64,000 nucleotides of DNA, from assembly GCF_026343295.1 (NCBI RefSeq), contig NZ_JAPELY010000001.1, positions 3,286,001 through 3,350,000 on the forward strand, given 5' to 3'. The position numbers and the translations under genes are program-made. Below are positions 57,525-64,000 of the stretch, one piece after another. Below the pieces are notes generated by a model. That model worked only from the letters and a program-made list of their open reading frames with translations, ran no database searches and was not told where the DNA came from. The DNA comes from Streptomyces sp. NBC_00083. GTDB lineage: Bacteria > Actinomycetota > Actinomycetes > Streptomycetales > Streptomycetaceae. How positions within the stretch are numbered: position 1 is the stretch's first letter; each line of letters opens with the position of its first letter.

Positions 57525-58472
57525 ATGCCCCAGCTGACCGCCGCCGGAATCGAGCCGTTCGACGAGAGCGTCTACCGGGCGGTCCTCGTCCGCCATACGG
57601 CCTCACCCGTCGAACTGGCCGAGGACCTGTCGTGTTCCCCCGAGCGGGTCGCCCGCGCCCTTGACCGGCTGCGGGAGAACGGCCTGGTGGGGCGGTTGTC
57701 CGGAACGCGCCGCCGCTACGCGGCGATTGAGCCGGCGGCGGCCCTGGAGTCGCTGGTCCGCTCCCGGGCCGCCGACCTCGACGCCGTGCGCGCCGCGGCC
57801 GGCGAGCTGTCCCTGCTGTTCACCACGGCCCAGCGGGGCGGCGCCGAGCAGATCGAAGTCATCAGCGGTGGCGAGGCGTTGGGCCGCTGGTTCGTACGGC
57901 TCCAGCAGGAGGCGCACGAGGAGGTCATCACGCTCGACCGCCCGCCGTACGCCCTCACCACCTCCAACCCCGTCGAGTCGACCGCCCTCACCCGGGGCGT
58001 CCACTACCGCGCGGTGTACGCCCCGGAGGCCCTGGAGTGGCCCGGAGTCCTGGGCGACATCCGCGAGTTGGTGTCCCACGGGGAGCAGGCCCGCGTGCTG
58101 CCGGGGCTGCGCGTCAAACTCGCCATCGCCGACCGGCGCCTGGCCCTGATGCCGCTCACCCTCGACTTCACGACGGAGGTACGGGCCGCCGTCATCCGCC
58201 CCTCCGCCCTCCTGGACGCCCTCATCGACTACTGGGAACTGTGCTGGCGCACCGCCACCCCACTGGGCGCGCCCGCCGACGACCCGCTCGGCGAGGAGGA
58301 CCGCCAGATGCTCACGCTGCTCGTGAGCGGCCTCAAGGACGAAGCGATCGCACGGCAGTTGGGCTGGTCGGTACGGACGATGCGGCGCCGCATCAGCCGC
58401 CTCCACGAGGAACTGAACGCGGCGAACCGCTTCCAGGCAGGGGTGATCGCGGCCCGGCGGGGCTGGATATGA
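57525..58472 (+). CDS. TrmB-type regulator with C-terminal LuxR helix-turn-helix
   Basis: A 315-residue protein with two DNA-binding parts. An N-terminal TrmB-like winged helix (SVYRAVLVRHTASPVELAEDLSCSPERVARALDRLRENGLVGRL, about 15-57) is followed by a phospholipase-D-like/TrmB middle domain (GGEALGRWFVRLQQEAHEEVITLDRPPYAL, about 115-250), and a C-terminal LuxR-type helix-turn-helix (EDRQMLTLLVSGLKDEAIARQLGWSVRTMRRRISRLHEEL, about 260-300). This plan occurs beside S8 protease genes in Streptomyces; its effector is unknown. ATG at 57525 is the best start; the frame runs far upstream as a subtilase shadow. Confidence 0.86.
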   Translation: MPQLTAAGIEPFDESVYRAVLVRHTASPVELAEDLSCSPERVARALDRLRENGLVGRLSGTRRRYAAIEPAAALESLVRSRAADLDAVRAAAGELSLLFTTAQRGGAEQIEVISGGEALGRWFVRLQQEAHEEVITLDRPPYALTTSNPVESTALTRGVHYRAVYAPEALEWPGVLGDIRELVSHGEQARVLPGLRVKLAIADRRLALMPLTLDFTTEVRAAVIRPSALLDALIDYWELCWRTATPLGAPADDPLGEEDRQMLTLLVSGLKDEAIARQLGWSVRTMRRRISRLHEELNAANRFQAGVIAARRGWI

Positions 58473-58570
58473 GGGCGGCGCATACAGTCCGGGTGCGGCC
58501 CTTACCGACAGCATCGGCGCCGCGGCCGGACCGCTGTCCGCCCTTGCCTCGGCGCTCCCCGATCCGCCCG

Positions 58571-58614
58571 CCTCGATCCGCCCTGGCCCTTTCGGCCGGC
58601 AGGGCGGATCGAGG
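58571..58614. terminator. 15-bp perfect bidirectional hairpin
   Basis: CCTCGATCCGCCCTG pairs exactly with CAGGGCGGATCGAGG around a 14-base loop that holds a further GGCC/GGCC stem, in the gap between the convergent TrmB-type and gdhA genes. Confidence 0.82.
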
Positions 58615-58622
58615 AGCGGGTC

Positions 58623-60170
<1,548 letters not shown>

Positions 60171-61301
60171 TTACCGGCTGAGCGACTTCAGGGCCGCCGG
60201 GTTGTACGGCTGCAGCTCGTCGAAGCGGTTGCCGAGGATCTTGGCCGCCCACTGCGGGTCCTGGAGGAGCGCCCGGCCCACGGCGACCATGTCGAATTCG
60301 TCGCGCTCCATGCGGTCCAGGAGGTTGCCGAGGTCGCCGACCTCCGAGCCCTCGCCGGCGAACGCGCCGATGAAGTCGCCGTCGAGGCCGACCGAGCCGA
60401 CGGTGATGGTCGGCCGGCCGGTGAGCTTCTTGGTCCAGCCGGCCAGGTTGAGGTCCGAGCCCTCGAACTCCGGGAGCCAGTAGCGGCGCGTGGAGGCGTG
60501 GAAGACGTCGACGCCCGCGGCGGTCAGCGGGGCCAGGATGGCCTCCAGATCCTGCGGGGTCTGGGCGAGCCGGGCGTCGTAGGCCTCCTGCTTCCACTGC
60601 GAGTAGCGGAAGATCACCGGGAAGTCGGCCGCCACGCGCTCGCGGACCGCCGCCACGATCTCCGCGGCGAACTTCGTGCGGGTCACCGCGTCGCCGCCGT
60701 AGCCGTCGGTGCGGCGGTTGGTGCGCTCCCACAGGAACTGGTCGAGCAAGTAGCCGTGGGCTCCGTGCAGTTCGACGCCGTCGAAGCCGATGCGCTCGGC
60801 CTCCGCCGCCGCCTCGGCGAACGCGCCGATGACGTCGTCGAGGTCGGCGCGGGTCATCGCCCTGCCGGTTCCCTCGGTGCCGTCGACGCGGATGCCGGAG
60901 GGGCCGACGGCGGGCGCGTCCGCGTACGGGGCCTCGCCCTGCTTGCGCACCATGCCTATGTGCCACAGCTGCGGCACGATCGTGCCCCCGGCCTCGTGCA
61001 CGGCCGCGGCGACCTTCGCCCACCCGGCCAGCTGGTCCTCGCCGTGGAACCGCGGCACCCGGTCGCTCTGCCCGGCGGAGTCGTGCCCGACGTAGGTGCC
61101 CTCGGTGACGATCAGGCCCACACCCGCGGCGGCCCGGCTGGCGTAGTAGCCCTGCACATCCTCACCGGGCACGCCGCCCGGGGAGAACATCCGCGTCATC
61201 GGCGCCATCGCGATGCGGTTGGGGACGGTCAGGCCGTTCAGCGTGATGGGCCGGGACAGGATCTCGGACGCGCGGGAGGCGGTGGACGTGGTGACGGTCA
61301 T
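60171..61301 (-). CDS. Old Yellow Enzyme-family alkene reductase
   Basis: A 376-residue FMN-dependent ene-reductase. ILSRPITLNGLTVPNRIAMAPMTRMFSPGGVP at the start is the flavin-binding strand with PMTR; VPQLWHIGMV, VELHGAHGYLLDQFLWERTNRRTDGYGGD with the substrate His and Asn/His pair, RYSQWKQEAYDARL, and VAVGRALLQDPQWAAKI (FMN phosphate site) complete the barrel. These enzymes reduce alpha,beta-unsaturated carbonyl compounds with NADPH. ATG at 61301 has GGAGG-like GAGGACCC upstream. It is divergent from a MarR gene with a large imperfect palindrome between. Confidence 0.94.
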   Translation of the reverse strand: MTVTTSTASRASEILSRPITLNGLTVPNRIAMAPMTRMFSPGGVPGEDVQGYYASRAAAGVGLIVTEGTYVGHDSAGQSDRVPRFHGEDQLAGWAKVAAAVHEAGGTIVPQLWHIGMVRKQGEAPYADAPAVGPSGIRVDGTEGTGRAMTRADLDDVIGAFAEAAAEAERIGFDGVELHGAHGYLLDQFLWERTNRRTDGYGGDAVTRTKFAAEIVAAVRERVAADFPVIFRYSQWKQEAYDARLAQTPQDLEAILAPLTAAGVDVFHASTRRYWLPEFEGSDLNLAGWTKKLTGRPTITVGSVGLDGDFIGAFAGEGSEVGDLGNLLDRMERDEFDMVAVGRALLQDPQWAAKILGNRFDELQPYNPAALKSLSR

Positions 61302-61348
61302 GCGGGTCCTCCGGGTGAGGCAGTGGCTCGTCGGGGTGAGACGAGAAG

Positions 61349-61377
61349 TGCATAGTACACATGTTATGTATCATGCA
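61349..61377. promoter_or_regulatory. 29-bp imperfect palindrome, MarR operator
   Basis: TGCAT..TACA.A at one end mirrors T.TGTA..ATGCA at the other: 10 of 14 positions per arm match around 61363, in the AT-rich stretch TACACATGTTATGTATCATG. It is the only markedly AT-rich block nearby, in the 134-bp divergent gap, where promoters of both genes would lie. Confidence 0.55.
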
Positions 61378-61435
61378 TATTGCAGGCCGAGGTCCCGAGC
61401 GGCTCCGCCGGGGTGGCGTCGGCGATAATGGACCG

Positions 61436-61963
61436 ATGGAAAGGGCGGGAGGCGACGTGCTGGAGAAGCTGGAACGGGAGCTGATGCTGCTCTCGCGGCA
61501 CCAGGTGCTTGCCCGGCGCGAGCGCGACCCCGAGCGCCTGGAGCGGTCGGCCTACCTGCTGCTCTGCCGGATCGACACCCAAGGCCCCATGTCCATCGGG
61601 CAGTTGGCGGACGCGTTCGGGCTCGACACCTCGACCGTGAACCGTCAGACGGCCGCCCTGCTGCGCTGTGGGCTCGCCGAACGCGTCGCGGACCCAGGCG
61701 GCGGCATGGCCCGCAAGCTGCGCATCACCGGTGAGGGCGGGCGTCGGCTGGCCGAGGACCGGGAGTTCAACCGGTCCTGCCTGGCGCGGGTCGTCGCGGA
61801 CTGGTCCCCGGAGGAGGTACGGGAGCTGGCGGAGGTGCTGGTCCGTCTGAACCGGAGCGCCGAGGCCCTGGAAGACCGGCTCTGGCCGCGCGCGGAGGAG
61901 AGTGAGGACCCCGGTGCGGACTGCCGGCTCCCGGTCGCGCGACCGGCGCCGCGAGTCCCGTAG
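61436..61963 (+). CDS. MarR-family regulator
   Basis: A 175-residue MarR regulator. ERSAYLLLCRIDTQGPMSIGQLADAFGLDTSTVNRQTAALLRCGLAERVADPGGGMARKLRITGEGGRRLAEDRE (about 37-111) is the winged helix with recognition helix STVNRQTAAL and wing GGGMARKLRIT. Flanking helices give the dimer. The C-terminal 20 residues are disordered. ATG at 61436 is used; the ATG at 61428 is out of frame. Divergent from the ene-reductase, which it probably represses until an electrophile binds. Confidence 0.9.
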   Translation: MERAGGDVLEKLERELMLLSRHQVLARRERDPERLERSAYLLLCRIDTQGPMSIGQLADAFGLDTSTVNRQTAALLRCGLAERVADPGGGMARKLRITGEGGRRLAEDREFNRSCLARVVADWSPEEVRELAEVLVRLNRSAEALEDRLWPRAEESEDPGADCRLPVARPAPRVP

Positions 61964-62004
61964 GGGCTGTTCGACCTGCGCGATTCGGTAACCGGCGGCA
62001 TGCC

Positions 62005-62084
62005 CCCACGGCGTCCATCGGGAGACCGCGGCAGAGCGCCACGCCCCACGGCGTGCATCCGGGGATCGCGGCGGAGCGCCGACG
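62005..62084. repeat. Two diverged 40-bp tandem copies
   Basis: CCCACGGCGTCCATCGGGAG... (62005-62044) and CCCACGGCGTGCATCCGGGG... (62045-62084) are similar over 40 bases with a few changes, filling most of the gap between the convergent MarR and NYN genes. Older than the 64-bp duplication at 42.8 kb. Confidence 0.6.
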
Positions 62085-62438
62085 TCAGACGGGCCGCACC
62101 GTGCGGGGGCCGACGCACTCGGCGCCGTGCGCCCGCACCCGGTCGCGCAGCGCACGGTCGGCGGTGACGACCGTGCAGGGCCGGCCGGCATGGGCGGCGG
62201 CGAGCTCCACGATCAGATCGTCCCCGCTCGCGGGCGCGGACTCGACCCGCACCCCGGGTACGGACTCGACACCCCGGGCGGCGCCCTCGACGACGAGGAT
62301 CACCTCCTCATCGGCGGCCCGCCGGGCCAGCAGGTCCCGCAGCCGCTCGGCGGCTCCCCTGCGGTCGCGCCACCATCCGTCGGGCACCGACCCGACGACG
62401 TTCGCGGCATCGACGATCAGCACGGGGCGCGCACTCAT
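62085..62438 (-). CDS. NYN/YacP-like (PIN-fold) domain protein
   Basis: A 117-residue PIN-fold protein. VLIVDAANVVGSVPDGWWRDR at the start (Asp and Asn of the NYN motif), AADEEVILVVEGAARGVE (acid residue), and GDDLIVELAAAHAGRPCTVVTADRALRDRVRAHGAECVGP (Asp pair) line up with YacP/NYN ribonucleases. No RNA-binding domain is attached; target unknown. ATG at 62438 gives the family N-terminus; a longer frame to 62591 adds a basic stretch only. Confidence 0.84.
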   Translation of the reverse strand: MSARPVLIVDAANVVGSVPDGWWRDRRGAAERLRDLLARRAADEEVILVVEGAARGVESVPGVRVESAPASGDDLIVELAAAHAGRPCTVVTADRALRDRVRAHGAECVGPRTVRPV

Positions 62439-62661
62439 GACGCCCCCGGGCCGCGGCGGGCCCGGGAGGGCCTGACGCACATCGCTCTTGTGAACACGTG
62501 GCGTGATTCTGCCACGCCGCCGGGTGGGCGCCGCCGACGGTGAGGCGCTGGCCGTCGCGACCGGCCGGGGCCGGCGGGACCTCGCCGACATCGCGTAGCC
62601 GCGATATGCCGGCCTCGACCTTCACGAGCCACCATCCCGATCTCGACCCGGTCGGCGTGGC

Positions 62662-63297
62662 TCAGTCCTCGAAGGCGGGGCGCCTGCTCGCGCGGCGCCG
62701 GACGAAGCCGCGCCGGCCTGCGAGCAGGGTGATGCCCGTCCATCCGCCGACACCCATGGCGAGCGAGCCGAGGCGGTTGGCCGGATCGACGTCGGACGAC
62801 ACCTCCAGCGGTATGACGCCCTTCGGGTCACGTATGACCTCGACGCGGTCGCCCACGTGCCACGACGGGTCGTCGCCGTCGTAGTCCAGGGTCTCCTTGA
62901 GCCGCCCTGCCGGTCCGATGAGGGTGAAGCGGTGGTTCGAGTCACCGGCCGCGGCGCTGTCCGCCGCGACGCGGCCCGATTCCCGCACACCTCGGTCGTC
63001 GAGCGTGGCCTCGGGGGCGTACTGGACGGAACCCACCAGGACGAGGACCGCGGGCAGGAAGGAGCAGAAGGCGAGCCACCAGGCGCAGTGCAGGAAGCGC
63101 AGGAGGATCGCGAAGGCGAGGCACCCGATGAGACCGGTCACGATCGGGATCACGTCCATGCCCAACGCGAGGTAGGAGATGCCGGTGTTGACCGCCGCGA
63201 TGATCCAGCCGATCCCCATCACGGCCAGCGTGAACAGGACGTACGAGCCCTGGTCGAGGGTCTTGTCCTGCGGCTTCTTCAGGTTCGCTTCGAGCAT
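62662..63297 (-). CDS. Multi-pass membrane protein with DUF3592-like domain
   Basis: A 211-residue protein with three N-terminal membrane helices (VLFTLAVMGIGWIIAAVNTG, VIPIVTGLIGCLAFAILLRFL, WWLAFCSFLPAVLVLVGSV), an outside domain of about 85 residues with GDRVEVIRDPKGV, the pattern of DUF3592 proteins, and a fourth helix near the C-terminus (LGSLAMGVGGWTGITLL). Function unknown. It starts 200 bases from the divergent unknown gene at the window end. Confidence 0.75.
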   Translation of the reverse strand: MLEANLKKPQDKTLDQGSYVLFTLAVMGIGWIIAAVNTGISYLALGMDVIPIVTGLIGCLAFAILLRFLHCAWWLAFCSFLPAVLVLVGSVQYAPEATLDDRGVRESGRVAADSAAAGDSNHRFTLIGPAGRLKETLDYDGDDPSWHVGDRVEVIRDPKGVIPLEVSSDVDPANRLGSLAMGVGGWTGITLLAGRRGFVRRRASRRPAFED

Positions 63298-63497
63298 TGA
63301 GGCAGCATAAACATTCGCGTCGTGCCGACTTGGATCCGGGGCGGGGGCATCGGCGCTGGAGGAGTTCGGAGGAAGGCCTCACTCGGCCGTCCCGCATGGT
63401 CCTTTGGGCGCATTGGAACGCGAACTGGCAAGTAGCGAGCGCCACTTGGCTAGGCTCGCGTGCAGACCGTCGTGTCCGACCGGGAGGGGATCCCGCC

Positions 63498-63944
63498 ATG
63501 TCTGAACGAAAGCCTGTTGAGATCCTGGAGTTCTCCGACGACCTGCACTCCGCCGACACCGAGCCCCTGCGGGACTTCCTGCGGGCCCGGCTCTCCGAAC
63601 TCGCCGAGCAACAGGAGGAGGGCAGCGGCGCGGCCTGGGCCGTCCACCGGCTCCGGCAGAGCACGGACCGTATCGCGGTGTGCCTCTCCGACCTCCTGAC
63701 CGGCTGGGGCATGGAAGTGGCCGAGGGGCGCACCGACGAACCGGGTCTCACCCAGCGGCTGCGCCAGGACGTCCAGATGTGGTGGAACGAACTCTGCCTG
63801 ACCGCCGCCCAGTTCTCCGACCATCCCGACCACCTCCCGCGCTGGCGCACTCTGGAGCATCTGTGCCTGGAGTTCGCGGAGTGGCACGAGCACTGGAACG
63901 ACGGCTTCTCCTCCGGTACCTACCAGGACGGCGCCCACCCGTAG
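63498..63944 (+). CDS. Acidic protein of unknown function
   Basis: A 148-residue soluble protein with no recognised family. It is acidic, helical and rich in Trp in its second half (QMWWNELCLTAAQF, LPRWRTLEHLCLEFAEWHEHWNDGF). ATG at 63498 is preceded by GGGAGGGG. Divergent from the DUF3592-like membrane protein. The last 56 bases of the window after its stop show nothing. Confidence 0.75.
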   Translation: MSERKPVEILEFSDDLHSADTEPLRDFLRARLSELAEQQEEGSGAAWAVHRLRQSTDRIAVCLSDLLTGWGMEVAEGRTDEPGLTQRLRQDVQMWWNELCLTAAQFSDHPDHLPRWRTLEHLCLEFAEWHEHWNDGFSSGTYQDGAHP

Positions 63945-64000
63945 CCGGAACGGCCGGTGAGGTGGCGCGCCGCGTCCGGCCGCAACCCTCCGCGGGCCGG

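Noticed and set aside
54023..57664. 1213-codon open frame antisense to the subtilase
   Set aside because: It is the complement of a gene with clear signal peptide and catalytic motifs. Its residues are low-complexity Arg/Gly/Val and it has no ribosome site or domain.

Overview
The window is high-GC actinobacterial DNA, almost certainly a Streptomyces chromosome. Support comes from strong third-position GC bias, many GTG starts, GGAGG-type ribosome binding sites, a carotenoid (crtY/crtU) operon of Streptomyces type, PAS/GAF-PP2C and STAS partner-switch proteins, secreted amylase, chitinase and subtilase genes, and many regulators next to small oxidoreductases. I recognise about 59 protein genes, one initiator tRNA and one short leader ORF. 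I see no CRISPR array, insertion sequence, integrase or phage module. The content looks like accessory or arm-type chromosome: metabolic, regulatory and secreted functions with few housekeeping genes.

Layout. 1-2.6 kb: end of a carotenoid operon (truncated crtY, then crtU). 2.7-8.1 kb: nucleotidyltransferase, quinone-oxidoreductase-like gene with divergent LysR, PPOX-type flavin/F420 protein, lipoprotein, tandem Lrp/AsnC regulator. 8.2-13.2 kb: secreted lectin-like protein, EEP nuclease/phosphatase, HxlR with divergent imine-reductase-like gene, a GNAT gene translationally coupled to a second-type IF-1, and an SMI1/KNR4 protein. 13.4-20.8 kb: tRNA-fMet, a secreted I36-type protein, and three regulator modules (TetR/SDR, ArsR-like/MFS, HxlR/NmrA-like) plus a MerR regulator. 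20.9-27 kb: two-component system followed by an ABC transporter ATPase and a double-FtsX permease. 27-30 kb: TetX-like flavoprotein with divergent TetR and four palindromes, then an alpha/beta hydrolase preceded by a 17-codon leader ORF with attenuator-like folding. 30-35.7 kb: stand-alone cytochrome oxidase subunit I with a small membrane protein, and a PAS-GAF-GAF-PP2C phosphatase flanked by two STAS proteins. 35.8-39.8 kb: methyltransferase, second TetX-like flavoprotein and MFS exporter opposite a TetR. 40-44.7 kb: Lrp/LysE pair, DHFR-like reductase, DUF2975/Xre pair, 64-bp tandem duplication, epoxide-hydrolase-like protein with divergent Xre-cupin. 44.7-58.5 kb: secreted polysaccharide and protein degradation (GH2 exo-glucosaminidase-like enzyme, membrane protein, GH13 amylase with two CBM25-like modules, GH19 chitinase, 1405-residue subtilase with BNR repeats, divergent TrmB/LuxR-type regulator). 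58.6-64 kb: NADP-type glutamate dehydrogenase, Old Yellow Enzyme with divergent MarR, NYN-domain protein, DUF3592-type membrane protein, unknown acidic protein.

How it works together. The repeated theme is a one-component regulator divergent from one target, with a palindrome or direct repeat between them. I could place such sites for at least ten pairs. The 44.7-58.5 kb block reads as a scavenging island for glucosamine polymers, starch and protein. Perfect hairpins sit at most convergent gene ends. No single element is a clear new system. The best candidates for undescribed biology are the leader-ORF attenuator before the hydrolase, the GNAT/IF-1 coupled pair, the DUF2975 gene with an 18-bp perfect inverted repeat inside its coding region, the histidine kinase with a C-terminal extracytoplasmic tail, and the subtilase/TrmB pair with its spaced inverted repeat.
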